Below are positions 17,292 to 24,944 of a stretch of DNA of 64,000 bases, piece by piece. This DNA comes from Massilia sp. ZL223 (GTDB lineage Bacteria > Pseudomonadota > Gammaproteobacteria > Burkholderiales > Burkholderiaceae_D): the NCBI RefSeq assembly GCF_018119395.1, contig NZ_JAGPWD010000015.1:36461-100460 (forward strand). Direction: 5' to 3'. Each line of letters starts with the position of its first letter. The stretch's first letter is position 1. Under the pieces are notes generated by a model. The model searched no databases. It saw only the letters and a list, made by a program, of their open reading frames with translations, and had not been told where the DNA came from. The position numbers and the translations under genes are program-made.

Positions 17292-18269
17292 ATGCGCGCC
17301 AAAGCGATCCGGATCGCCGCCAATGGCGGTCCCGAAGTGATGGAGTATGTCGACGTCGAGGTAGGCCAGCCGGGACCCGGCGAGGCGCTGGTGCGCCAGC
17401 ACGCGGTCGGCCTGAACTTCATCGACGTGTATTTCCGCACCGGCCTGTATCCGCAGCCGCTGCCCGCCGGCCTGGGGCAGGAGGGCGCGGGCGTGGTCGA
17501 GGCGGTGGGCGAAGGCGTGACCCACGTGCAGCCGGGCGACCGCGTCGCCTATGCCGGCGGCCCGAACGGCGCGTACGCCGAGCTGCGCACCATGCCTGCT
17601 CATGTGCTGGTGAAGCTGCCGGACGCGGTGAGCTTCGAGACCGCCGCCGCCATGATGCTGCAGGGGCTGACGGTGCAATACCTGTTCCGCAGCACCTATC
17701 CCTTGATGACCGGCCAGACCATCCTGTTCCATGCGGCCGCCGGCGGCGTCGGCCTGATCGCCTGCCAGTGGGCGCGCGCCCTGGGCGTGAACCTGATCGG
17801 CACCGTGGGCTCGAAGGAAAAGGGCGAGCTGGCGCTGGCGCACGGCGCGGCGCACGTCATCAACTACAACGAGGAAGACATCGTGGCGCGCGTGCGCGAG
17901 ATCACCAACGGTACGGGCGTGCCGGTGGTGTACGACTCGGTGGGCAAGGACACCTTCTTCCGTTCGCTCGACTGCCTGAAGCCGCGCGGGCTGATGGTCA
18001 GCTTCGGCAATTCGTCCGGCGCGGTGGAGCCGTTCTCGCCGGGCGAGCTGGCCAAGCGCGGCTCGCTCTACCTCACGCGGCCGACCCTGGGGGCCTACAT
18101 GGCGACCCGGCCGGAGCTGGAGGCGATGGCGGCGGACCTGTTCGGGATGGTCGAGAGCGACAAGGTGAAGATCGAGGTCAACCAGACCTTCCCGCTGTCG
18201 CGGGCGGCCGACGCGCACCGGGCGCTGGAGAGCCGGCGCACGACGGGTTCGACGGTGCTGCTGCCATGA
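17292..18269 (+). CDS. NADPH:quinone reductase, zeta-crystallin family
   Basis: 325 aa zinc-free medium-chain dehydrogenase/reductase of the QorA type. The N-terminal catalytic domain includes VGLNFIDVYFRTGLYP and LGQEGAGVVEAVGEGV. The Rossmann domain has the NADPH loop AAAGGVGLIACQWARALG and later YDSVGKDTF. It likely reduces quinones or reactive carbonyls in the cytoplasm with NADPH. A perfect AAGGAGGT ribosome site precedes the ATG. The stop overlaps the next small gene as ATGA. Being downstream of mgsA, it could help with carbonyl stress; that is inference. Confidence 0.93.
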   Translation: MRAKAIRIAANGGPEVMEYVDVEVGQPGPGEALVRQHAVGLNFIDVYFRTGLYPQPLPAGLGQEGAGVVEAVGEGVTHVQPGDRVAYAGGPNGAYAELRTMPAHVLVKLPDAVSFETAAAMMLQGLTVQYLFRSTYPLMTGQTILFHAAAGGVGLIACQWARALGVNLIGTVGSKEKGELALAHGAAHVINYNEEDIVARVREITNGTGVPVVYDSVGKDTFFRSLDCLKPRGLMVSFGNSSGAVEPFSPGELAKRGSLYLTRPTLGAYMATRPELEAMAADLFGMVESDKVKIEVNQTFPLSRAADAHRALESRRTTGSTVLLP

Positions 18270-18409
18270 GGGATACCAGTGGAGACAACCGCCCGCCGCC
18301 GTCGGGGGATGATGGGGTGCCGAAGTTTGGAAGGCTGCTGATCGTGCTGGCGGGGGCGATCCTGATGATCGTGGCGATCACGTTCGGGTCGGAGGCGTGG
18401 TTCAGCTGA
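18266..18409 (+). CDS. Small single-pass membrane protein (47 aa)
   Basis: A hydrophilic N-terminus of about 23 residues rich in Asp, Pro and Gly is followed by one membrane helix (LLIVLAGAILMIVAITFG) and a short WFS tail. The ATG overlaps the oxidoreductase stop (ATGA), which supports real translation despite the small size. Not recognised as a named family. Function unknown; small membrane proteins in this position are often missed. Confidence 0.6.
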   Translation: MRDTSGDNRPPPSGDDGVPKFGRLLIVLAGAILMIVAITFGSEAWFS

Positions 18410-18490
18410 CCCGCCGCCGAAGTCCTCAGCTCTTCGTTCCGGCGAAGGCTTAGGGCAGCGGGCAGGTAGTTACGGTAGATCGGCACCGGC

Positions 18491-18519
18491 AAACAAAAAG
18501 GCCAGGCACCAGCCTGGCC
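18491..18519 (-). terminator. Rho-independent terminator of the DUF4136 gene
   Basis: Read on the minus strand, GGCCAGG-CTGGTG-CCTGGCC (18500-18519) forms a perfect 7-bp stem followed by TTTTTGTTT (18491-18499). It lies about 22 bases after the lipoprotein stop. A decayed REP-like half-copy is nearby at about 18432-18447. Confidence 0.85.
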
Positions 18520-18541
18520 TCCCTTCATCCGCAATCGCGAA

Positions 18542-19207
18542 TCAGCCCTTCTTCTCGTCCATCGTCACCTCAACCCGCCGCGCCATCCCCGACGGCCCCG
18601 GGAACTCCGCGAACGCGCTCCTCACCAGCGCCGGCATCACTTCCGGCGTCGACAGCTCGCGGCTGGTGTTGTGCACCGTGACGTCGAACAGCCTGCGCGC
18701 ATCGCTCGCCTGCTTGATCGAGACCTGCAGCTCGCGCCGGTACTGGTGTTCCACCGAAACCTGGTAGGCCGGGAACGGGCTCCAGAACGGATCGTAGAAC
18801 GGGCTGTAGCCGCCCCAGTAGCGGCGGTAGTAGCCGCGGTAGCCGAAGCGCGCCCGCGGGTGGTAGAGCGGGTGGTACATCGGGTGATAGAAGGGGGACA
18901 TGACCGGCTCCAGCACCCGCACCGGGATGTCGGTGGTGGTGAAACGCATCGATACGGTCAGCGCCGGCGTGGCGCCGTTGGCGTCGCGGAATCCCAGGCG
19001 CGCCAGTTCGCCGCGCACCAGTTCCTGGTAGCTGCGCCATTCGAGCGTGTCGTCCTGCTGCGGCGGCACCTCGAAGACATAACTCTTGTCTGCCATCTGG
19101 GCGGGCCATTGATGGAAGGTCGTGACATCGCTGCGGTAGGTCGTGGCGCAGCCTCCCAGCAGCAGTGCCAGCGCCGTTCCCGCGGCGACCATGATCAGGC
19201 GTTTCAT
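18542..19207 (-). CDS. DUF4136 family lipoprotein (221 aa)
   Basis: The N-terminus MKRLIMVAAGTALALLLGGC is a lipoprotein signal with lipobox LGGC (Cys20), so it should be anchored in the inner or outer membrane facing the periplasm. The DUF4136-like body has the TFHQWPAQMADKSYVFE start and an RRLFDVTVHN segment near the end. Between is a Tyr/Pro/His-rich stretch (FYHPMYHPLYHP) followed by YRGYYRRYWGGYSPFYDPFW, an odd aromatic insert. The role of the family is unknown. It diverges from pepN and ends at a clear terminator. Confidence 0.82.
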   Translation of the reverse strand: MKRLIMVAAGTALALLLGGCATTYRSDVTTFHQWPAQMADKSYVFEVPPQQDDTLEWRSYQELVRGELARLGFRDANGATPALTVSMRFTTTDIPVRVLEPVMSPFYHPMYHPLYHPRARFGYRGYYRRYWGGYSPFYDPFWSPFPAYQVSVEHQYRRELQVSIKQASDARRLFDVTVHNTSRELSTPEVMPALVRSAFAEFPGPSGMARRVEVTMDEKKG

Positions 19208-19389
19208 TACATTCTCCCTTGTATAGTCGGTGTTTCCCCGATGATGTAGCTTAGCCTTTGTTCTACATTTATTGCACGGAATTTACACCCGGTTACGCGC
19301 GGCACATTCCGATACATGAAATCGTACGGAACGCGCGAAAATCTTGTTGGTAAAATAAGCACTTCATCCACTGTGTTTGCGGACTCCCT

Positions 19390-22035
19390 ATGCGCACCGA
19401 TACGCCCCAAACGATCTACCGGAAGGACTATACCCCGCCGAGTTACCTCGTGGATACTGTCGAGCTCGGCTTCGACCTCGATCCGTCCCGGACCGTCGTC
19501 GCCAACCGCATGACCCTGCGCCGCAATCCCGGCAGCAGTCAGCGGTCGATTGAGCTGCATGGGGAGGATATTGAACTGGTGGCGCTGCGCCTGAACGGCA
19601 AGGCCCTCGGCAAGGGCGACTACCGCCTGGCCAACAATATCCTGGTCATTCCCGAGGCGCCCGACCAGGTGACCCTCGAGATCGAGACCATCTGCGTTCC
19701 CGAGCAGAACACCACCCTGAGCGGGCTGTATGTTTCGAATGGGAACTTCTTCACCCAATGCGAAGCGGAAGGTTTCCGCCGCATCACCTTCTTCCCGGAC
19801 CGCCCCGACGTGATGGCGACCTATACCGTGATGCTGCGCGCCGACAAGGAGCGCTATCCGGTGCTGCTGTCCAACGGTAACCTCATCGAAGAGGGCGAGC
19901 TGGACGACGGCCGCCACTACGCGCTGTGGGAAGACCCGTTCAAGAAGCCGTCCTATTTGTTCGCCCTGGTGGCGGCGCGCCTGGTGTGCCAGGAAGAGAC
20001 CTTCCGCCTGGCCGACGGCCGCGACGCCTTGCTGCAGGTGTGGGTGGAAGAGGGCAACCTCGACAAGACCGACTATGCGATGCAGTCGCTCAAGCACAGC
20101 ATTCGCTGGGACGAGGAGCGCTACGGCCTCGAGCTCGACCTGGACCGCTTCATGATCGTCGCCACCAGCGACTTCAACATGGGCGCGATGGAAAACAAGG
20201 GCCTGAACATCTTCAACACCAAGTTCGTGCTGGCCAACCCGCGCGTGGCGACCGACATCGACTTCCAGGGCATCGAAGCGGTGGTGGCGCACGAGTACTT
20301 CCACAACTGGACCGGCAACCGCGTCACCTGCCGCGACTGGTTCCAGCTGTCGCTGAAGGAAGGCCTGACGGTGTTCCGCGACCAGGAATTCACGGCCGAC
20401 ATGATCGGCACCGAGACCGGCCGCGCCGTCACCCGCATCGACCAGGTGCGCACCCTGCGCCAGGCCCAGTTCCCGGAAGACGCCGGCCCGATGGCCCACC
20501 CGGTGCGTCCCGACTCCTTCGTCGAGATCAACAACTTCTACACGGTGACCGTGTACGAGAAGGGCGCCGAAGTGGTGCGCATGTACCAGACCCTGCTGGG
20601 CCGCGAAGGCTTCCGCAAGGGCATGGACCTGTATTTCCAGCGCCATGACGGCCAGGCCGTCGAGTGCGACGACTTCCGCCGCGCGATGGGCGACGCCAAC
20701 GGCCGCAACCTGGTCCAGTTCGAGCGCTGGTACAGCCAGGCGGGTACGCCGGTGCTGCGCTTCGAGACCCGCTGGGACGAGACGGCGGGCACCTATACGC
20801 TCAAGCTGTTCCAGTCCTGCCCACCGACTCCGGGCCAGCCGGAGAAGCTGCCCTTCCATATCCCGGTGGCCGTCGGCCTGCTCGACCCGGAGGGCCGCGA
20901 CATGCAGCTGACCGTCGACGGCGTGGAATACGGCACGACGGCGGTGCTGGAGCTGACCCAGGCCGAACAGACCTTCGTGTTCACCGGCGTGAACGTGCAG
21001 CCGGTGCCGTCCCTGCTGCGCGACTTCTCGGCGCCGGTCATCCTGCAGAACGGCTACACCGACAGCGAGCTGCTGCACCTGTTCAGCCATGACAGCGACC
21101 CGGTCAACCGCTGGGAAGCCGGCCAGCGCCTGGCCATGGGCCGCCTGCTCAAGCTGGCCGCCGACGCCAGGCATTCGCCGCGCCTGGACCTGGACGATAC
21201 CTTTGTCGAAGCCATGCGCAAGATGTTGACCGACGATACGCTGGACCCGGCGTTCCGCGAGCAGGCCTTGCTGCTGCCTTCGGAAACCATGATCTCGGAG
21301 CAGCTCGATACCGTCCATCCGCTGGCCGTGCACACCGCGCGCCAGTTCATGCGCGCCGACCTCGGCGCGCGCCTGCGCGCCGAGCTGCTGGAACAGTACG
21401 AAGCCAACCAGACGCCGGGCCCCTACAGCCCGGATGCGGCGTCCGCCGGCAAGCGCGCACTGAAGAACCTGGCGCTGGCCTACCTGAACGCGGCGCCGGA
21501 CGCCGAGAGCGTCGCGCTGGCCCAGCGCCAGTTCGACACGGCCGACAACATGACCGACCGCGCCGCCGCGCTGAGCGCCCTGATCCAGTCGCGCGTGCCG
21601 GAAGCGGCCGATGCGCTGGGCGTGTTCTACGAAGAGTTCAAGGGCGAGGCCCTGGTCGTGGACAAGTGGTTTACGATGCAGGCCACCGCCTCGACCACCG
21701 ACGTGGCGGCGGTGCGCGCACTGATGCGCCATCCGGCCTTCACCTTGCGCAACCCGAACCGTGCACGCAGCCTGGTGGCGGCCTTCTGCGCCAGCAATCC
21801 GGTGCAATTCCACGCCCCGGACGGCAGCGGCTACCAGTTCTGGGCCGAGCAGGTGATCGCGCTCGACGCGCTCAACCCGCAGGTCGCCAGCCGCCTGGCG
21901 CGCGCCATGGACCGCTGGCGCCGTTACGCGCCCGAGCTGCAGGCCCAGATGCAAACGGCCCTGCAGCAGGTGGCCGGACAGCCGGAGCTGTCGAACGACG
22001 TGCGCGAAGTGGTCAGCAAGGCCCTTGCCAACTAA
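19390..22035 (+). CDS. pepN: Aminopeptidase N
   Basis: 881 aa, the length of the E. coli-type M1 enzyme. Cytoplasmic broad-specificity aminopeptidase in the last steps of protein breakdown. The substrate-binding GAMEN is at residues 265-269. The zinc site is HEYFH (His301, His305) plus Glu324 in LKEGLTVFRDQEF. Ig-like and helical C-terminal domains follow (DRWRRYAPELQAQM). The N-terminal YRKDYTPPSYLVDTVEL segment is typical. It has its own promoter region opposite DUF4136 and is followed 33 bases later by fbp. Confidence 0.97.
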   Translation: MRTDTPQTIYRKDYTPPSYLVDTVELGFDLDPSRTVVANRMTLRRNPGSSQRSIELHGEDIELVALRLNGKALGKGDYRLANNILVIPEAPDQVTLEIETICVPEQNTTLSGLYVSNGNFFTQCEAEGFRRITFFPDRPDVMATYTVMLRADKERYPVLLSNGNLIEEGELDDGRHYALWEDPFKKPSYLFALVAARLVCQEETFRLADGRDALLQVWVEEGNLDKTDYAMQSLKHSIRWDEERYGLELDLDRFMIVATSDFNMGAMENKGLNIFNTKFVLANPRVATDIDFQGIEAVVAHEYFHNWTGNRVTCRDWFQLSLKEGLTVFRDQEFTADMIGTETGRAVTRIDQVRTLRQAQFPEDAGPMAHPVRPDSFVEINNFYTVTVYEKGAEVVRMYQTLLGREGFRKGMDLYFQRHDGQAVECDDFRRAMGDANGRNLVQFERWYSQAGTPVLRFETRWDETAGTYTLKLFQSCPPTPGQPEKLPFHIPVAVGLLDPEGRDMQLTVDGVEYGTTAVLELTQAEQTFVFTGVNVQPVPSLLRDFSAPVILQNGYTDSELLHLFSHDSDPVNRWEAGQRLAMGRLLKLAADARHSPRLDLDDTFVEAMRKMLTDDTLDPAFREQALLLPSETMISEQLDTVHPLAVHTARQFMRADLGARLRAELLEQYEANQTPGPYSPDAASAGKRALKNLALAYLNAAPDAESVALAQRQFDTADNMTDRAAALSALIQSRVPEAADALGVFYEEFKGEALVVDKWFTMQATASTTDVAAVRALMRHPAFTLRNPNRARSLVAAFCASNPVQFHAPDGSGYQFWAEQVIALDALNPQVASRLARAMDRWRRYAPELQAQMQTALQQVAGQPELSNDVREVVSKALAN

Positions 22036-22068
22036 AAGAATTCAATCACCATCCAACAAAGGAAGTCC

Positions 22069-23070
22069 ATGAAACGCGTCAGCCTTACGCAATACCTGGT
22101 GGAGGAACAGCGCCTCCACCAGAACATCAACGCCGAGCTGCGCCTCCTGATCGAAGTGGTGGCGCGTGCGTGCAAGCGCATCAGCTACTCGGTCAGCAAA
22201 GGCGCGCTGGGTGAAGTCCTGGGCAGTGCCGAGACCGAGAACATCCAGGGCGAAGTCCAGAAGAAGCTCGACGTGATCTCGAACGAAATCCTGCTCGAAG
22301 CCAACGAGTGGGGCGGCCACCTGGCCGCGATGGCCTCGGAAGAGATGGAAACCATCCGCCAGATTCCGAGCCGCTATCCGAAGGGCGAATTCCTGCTGCT
22401 GTTCGATCCGCTGGACGGCTCGTCGAACATCGACGTGAACGTGTCGATCGGCACCATCTTCTCGGTGCTGAAGGCGCCGGAAGGCATGGCCGAGCCGACC
22501 GAGCAGGACTTCCTGCAGCCCGGCGCCACCCAGGTGGCGGCCGGCTATGCCGTGTATGGCCCGCAGACCATGCTGGTCCTGACCACCGGCAACGGCGTGC
22601 ATTGCTTCACCCTGGACCGCGAGATGGGTTCCTGGGTGCTGACCCAGAGCGACATGAAGATCCCGGAATCGACCAAGGAATTCGCGATCAACATGTCGAA
22701 CAAGCGCCACTGGCATCCGCCGGTGCAGCGCTATGTCGACGAGCTGCTGGCTGGCAAGACGGGTCCGCGCGGCAAGGACTTCAACATGCGCTGGATCGCC
22801 TCGATGGTGGCCGACGTGCACCGCATCCTGAACCGCGGCGGCGTCTTCATGTACCCGGCCGACCTGCGCGACCCGGGCTCGCCGGGCAAGCTGCGCCTGA
22901 TGTACGAAGCCAATCCGATGGCGATGATCGTCGAGCAGGCCGGCGGCGCCGCCACCGATGGCAAGGGCCGCATCCTGGACATCCCGCCGACCAAGCTGCA
23001 CCAGCGCGTGCCGGTCTTCCTGGGTTCCAAGGAAGAGGTCGAAGTGGTGACGGGCTACCACGCGCAATAA
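22069..23070 (+). CDS. fbp: Fructose-1,6-bisphosphatase, class 1
   Basis: 333 aa. Hydrolyses fructose-1,6-bisphosphate in gluconeogenesis. The metal and substrate loop [12 protein letters not shown] begins at Asp113. [25 protein letters not shown] and the C-terminal [20 protein letters not shown] (active-site region) are diagnostic. AAAGGAAG precedes the ATG. Just after the stop is a large interrupted inverted repeat (23078-23143), then the tRNA gene. It may be co-transcribed with pepN. Confidence 0.97.
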   Translation: MKRVSLTQYLVEEQRLHQNINAELRLLIEVVARACKRISYSVSKGALGEVLGSAETENIQGEVQKKLDVISNEILLEANEWGGHLAAMASEEMETIRQIPSRYPKGEFLLLFDPLDGSSNIDVNVSIGTIFSVLKAPEGMAEPTEQDFLQPGATQVAAGYAVYGPQTMLVLTTGNGVHCFTLDREMGSWVLTQSDMKIPESTKEFAINMSNKRHWHPPVQRYVDELLAGKTGPRGKDFNMRWIASMVADVHRILNRGGVFMYPADLRDPGSPGKLRLMYEANPMAMIVEQAGGAATDGKGRILDIPPTKLHQRVPVFLGSKEEVEVVTGYHAQ

Positions 23071-23077
23071 TATTTTT

Positions 23078-23143
23078 GCAATAACGCCGCTCGCTTGCAA
23101 GGTGTATCACAATACACACTAGCAAGTTTGTGGCGTTATTTGC
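23078..23143. repeat. Large interrupted stem-loop between fbp and tRNA-Thr
   Basis: AATAACGCC (23080-23088) pairs with GGCGTTATT (23132-23140). CTTGC (23094-23098) pairs with GCAAG (23122-23126). GTGTAT (23102-23107) pairs with ATACAC (23112-23117) around CACA. The three stems are nested on one axis with small bulges, giving a cruciform-like element of 66 bases. There is no T-run on either side strong enough for an ordinary terminator, and its right arm abuts the tRNA promoter. Confidence 0.7.
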
Positions 23144-23149
23144 TAGAAT
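23141..23149 (+). promoter_or_regulatory. Extended -10 promoter of tRNA-Thr
   Basis: TGC-TAGAAT, an extended -10 element, lies with its last base 11 bases before the tRNA 5' end. A start point near 23156 would leave a very short leader. No good -35 is visible, which fits an extended -10 promoter. Confidence 0.5.
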
Positions 23150-23160
23150 ACGGTGTTTTC

Positions 23161-23236
23161 GCCGCTGTAGCTCAGTCGGTAGAGCAGCGCATTCGTAATG
23201 CGAAGGTCACCAGTTCGATTCCGGTCAGCGGCACCA
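23161..23236 (+). tRNA. tRNA-Thr, anticodon CGT
   Basis: A 76-base cloverleaf with CCA encoded. The acceptor stem is GCCGCTG with CAGCGGC and discriminator A. The D-arm contains AGCTCAGTCGGTAGAGC. The anticodon stem-loop is CGCATTCGTAATGCG with loop TTCGTAA, so the anticodon is CGT, reading ACG (Thr). The T-arm is ACCAGTTCGATTCCGGT. It is read after fbp and closed by the terminator at 23257. Confidence 0.96.
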
Positions 23237-23256
23237 AGAATTCAGTAATAAGGTCA

Positions 23257-23295
23257 AAGGGTTACAGGCGAGAGCATGTAACCCTTTTTCTTTTT
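23257..23295 (+). terminator. Rho-independent terminator after tRNA-Thr
   Basis: AAGGGTTACA (23257-23266) pairs with TGTAACCCTT (23277-23286), a perfect 10-bp stem with a 10-base loop, followed by TTTTTCTTTTT. It lies 20 bases after the tRNA CCA. Confidence 0.93.
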
Positions 23296-23570
23296 GCCGA
23301 CTCTTCTCCTGTTGTGTCACTGTGTTGAAAAAGGGCGAGATCGGTGCGCGAGAAATGATCGAGCAAAGGCGAACTGCTGCGCTTGCTTGGCCGTTTCAAT
23401 GAGGCTAACGCCGTGCTTAAGGCTGTGCCGGCGGACGGGGCATAGCGAGTTCGGGCAGATGAACTCATCCCATCGCCTTCAAGAACGGCCCCGCCTCATG
23501 GACTGCTTGACGGATTGACAAAAACGCCTCGGTTCGCCAATATGGTTGTAAATGACAACGGATTGGCGTG
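23296..23570. other. Intergenic stretch between tRNA-Thr terminator and the ars cluster
   Basis: No convincing gene was seen in these 275 bases. Short open frames on both strands have no ribosome sites and no recognisable protein. The leftward part is moderately GC-poor compared with flanking genes. The final 40 bases before 23571 should hold the promoter of the MarR-ArsN2 gene, but no clear -35/-10 pair stands out. Confidence 0.5.
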
Positions 23571-24467
23571 ATGAATACCCCGACATTATTGCGAGACCTG
23601 GTCCGCGAGTACGTGCGTTCACAGCGCCGTACCGCCAATTGCGGCGACACGGCGTCGACCGTCCAGTGCCACATCCTTACTGAATTGCTGCGTGCCGAGC
23701 CGTGTACCCAACAAGAGCTGGCCGCCCGGCTGATGCTCGACAAAGGCTGGATCAGCCGGGGATTGGATCGCCTGGCTGAGGAAGGGCTGGTCACGCGGAC
23801 GCCGGACCCGGCCGATAGGCGACGGGTTCAAATACGGCTGACCCCGGCAGGGAAGGGGCGCGCGCTGGCGCTCGACGGCCGGCTCGACATGCACGCCAAG
23901 GCCTTGCTCGGCGGCCTGACGGCGGACGAAGAAGACCAGTTGGCGCCCCTGCTGGCGAAAGTGCTGGGAAGCCTGCGCGCAGACCGCTGTGCGGGGAAAT
24001 GTTCAGTAGGTGCGCGGGACGCCACGTACCGGCGCGCCGACCGCGCCGACTGGCCGGCAATTGAAGCCTTGCTGCGTGCAGGACACCTGCCCGTGGAAGG
24101 CGCGGCTGAGCACATCGCGCACTTCACGGTCGGGACGGCGTCGAGGGGCATCTTCGCGGCCGGTGGCTTTGAGCCGCACGGCGCCTATGCCTTGCTGCGT
24201 TCCTTTGTCGTCGCGGAGGCGGAGCAGGGACGCAGCCACGGAACCGATCTGCTTCGGCATGTTCTGCTCGATGCGCGGCAGGCAGGCATCGAGACTGTTT
24301 TTCTACTGACCCAAACCGCCGAACAATTCTTTGCCCGCTTCGGGTTCAAGCCAATCGAGCGCGACGACGCCCCGCCGGCGATACGACAGACAAGCGAGTT
24401 CACCAGTCTATGCCCCGCCAGCGCCCGCCTGATGGCGTTATCTCTCTGCGACTTGAATGTCACCTGA
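23571..24467 (+). CDS. MarR regulator fused to an ArsN2-like N-acetyltransferase (298 aa)
   Basis: Residues 1 to about 140 are a MarR winged-helix domain (CTQQELAARLMLDKGWISRGL recognition region, then DPADRRRVQIRLTPAG wing). Residues about 152-298 are a GNAT domain of the ArsN2 type found in arsenic operons (AGHLPVEGAAEHI, HGAYALLRSFVVAEAEQGRS, VFLLTQTAEQFFARFGF, CPASARLM). The linker holds Cys140 and Cys144, and the MarR part Cys24, Cys33 and Cys45, which could sense a thiophilic ligand. ArsN2 is normally a separate short gene. The fusion suggests a regulator whose DNA binding is tied to an acetyl-CoA or organoarsenical-like ligand (inference). GTG 23568 is an alternative start. Confidence 0.82.
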   Translation: MNTPTLLRDLVREYVRSQRRTANCGDTASTVQCHILTELLRAEPCTQQELAARLMLDKGWISRGLDRLAEEGLVTRTPDPADRRRVQIRLTPAGKGRALALDGRLDMHAKALLGGLTADEEDQLAPLLAKVLGSLRADRCAGKCSVGARDATYRRADRADWPAIEALLRAGHLPVEGAAEHIAHFTVGTASRGIFAAGGFEPHGAYALLRSFVVAEAEQGRSHGTDLLRHVLLDARQAGIETVFLLTQTAEQFFARFGFKPIERDDAPPAIRQTSEFTSLCPASARLMALSLCDLNVT

Positions 24468-24561
24468 CGCCGCCGCTATCTGCGCCATCTATAACCACTA
24501 CGTGCTGGCCACGGCGATCACGTTCGACGTGGGATATTGGCAGCTGAACCTCGGCAGATAA
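24457..24561 (+). pseudogene. N-terminal remnant of a second GNAT (ArsN1/phosphinothricin acetyltransferase type)
   Basis: An ATG overlapping the previous stop opens a 34-codon frame whose first 23 residues (SPDAAAICAIYNHYVLATAI) match the start of ArsN1/Bar-like acetyltransferases, which read DAAAIxAIYNHYVxxTxITFE. The match breaks off after ITFD and the frame ends at TAA, far short of the family's about 170 residues. No continuation is visible in other frames before the arsR1 gene. It is best read as a deleted second acetyltransferase. Confidence 0.6.
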
Positions 24562-24589
24562 AGGCCAGGTTAGACTTGCATCGGTGTGT

Positions 24590-24916
24590 CTACAGGTCGG
24601 CGATCACCAGTTTGAACTGCTGGAGCCGCTCCGGGTTCACGCAGTAGCAGACCCGCTGCACGTCGGACGAGCCTTCGATGAGACCAGCGTCTTTCAGAAT
24701 CGAGACGTGTTTCGAGATCGTCGACGGCGCCAGCGGCAGCACGTCGGCAAGGCTTCCGAAGTAGCACTCGCCGAAATCGATCAGGTGGCGGAGCAACTGG
24801 ATGCGTGCGGGATGCGCAAGCGCCTTGCACATGCGCGCCAGGTCATCGGCATCGATTTCCGTGGTGCGTGAGCGAGGCGCGGTCGGGGGGCAGCAGGACG
24901 TTGACATTGGATTCAT
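24590..24916 (-). CDS. ArsR-family repressor with N-terminal cysteine pair (ArsR1, 108 aa)
   Basis: A winged-helix ArsR/SmtB protein (MCKALAHPARIQLLRHL; APSTISKHVSILKDAGLI recognition helix). Counting from the ATG at 24907, Cys5-Cys6 lie at the N-terminus and Cys48 is in the FGECYFGSL helix. This spacing resembles the Corynebacterium ArsR type, where an N-terminal pair and one helix cysteine bind As(III) across the dimer. A further CYC (87-89) is near the end. Two ATGs (24916, 24907) are possible; neither has a strong ribosome site. It is the last gene of the left-going unit after the MFS gene (28-base gap) and may autoregulate the flavoprotein promoter. Confidence 0.85.
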   Translation of the reverse strand: MNPMSTSCCPPTAPRSRTTEIDADDLARMCKALAHPARIQLLRHLIDFGECYFGSLADVLPLAPSTISKHVSILKDAGLIEGSSDVQRVCYCVNPERLQQFKLVIADL

Positions 24917-24944
24917 TCGTTGTTTGGCGAACGCAGAATAGAGC

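Noticed and set aside
19207..21954. A 915-codon minus-strand frame antisense to pepN
   Set aside because: Shadow of pepN; no recognisable protein. The real minus-strand gene there is the DUF4136 lipoprotein starting at 19207.
23262..23468. A 68-codon minus-strand frame next to the tRNA terminator
   Set aside because: No ribosome site, overlaps the terminator, and the Ser/Arg-rich text matches nothing recognisable.
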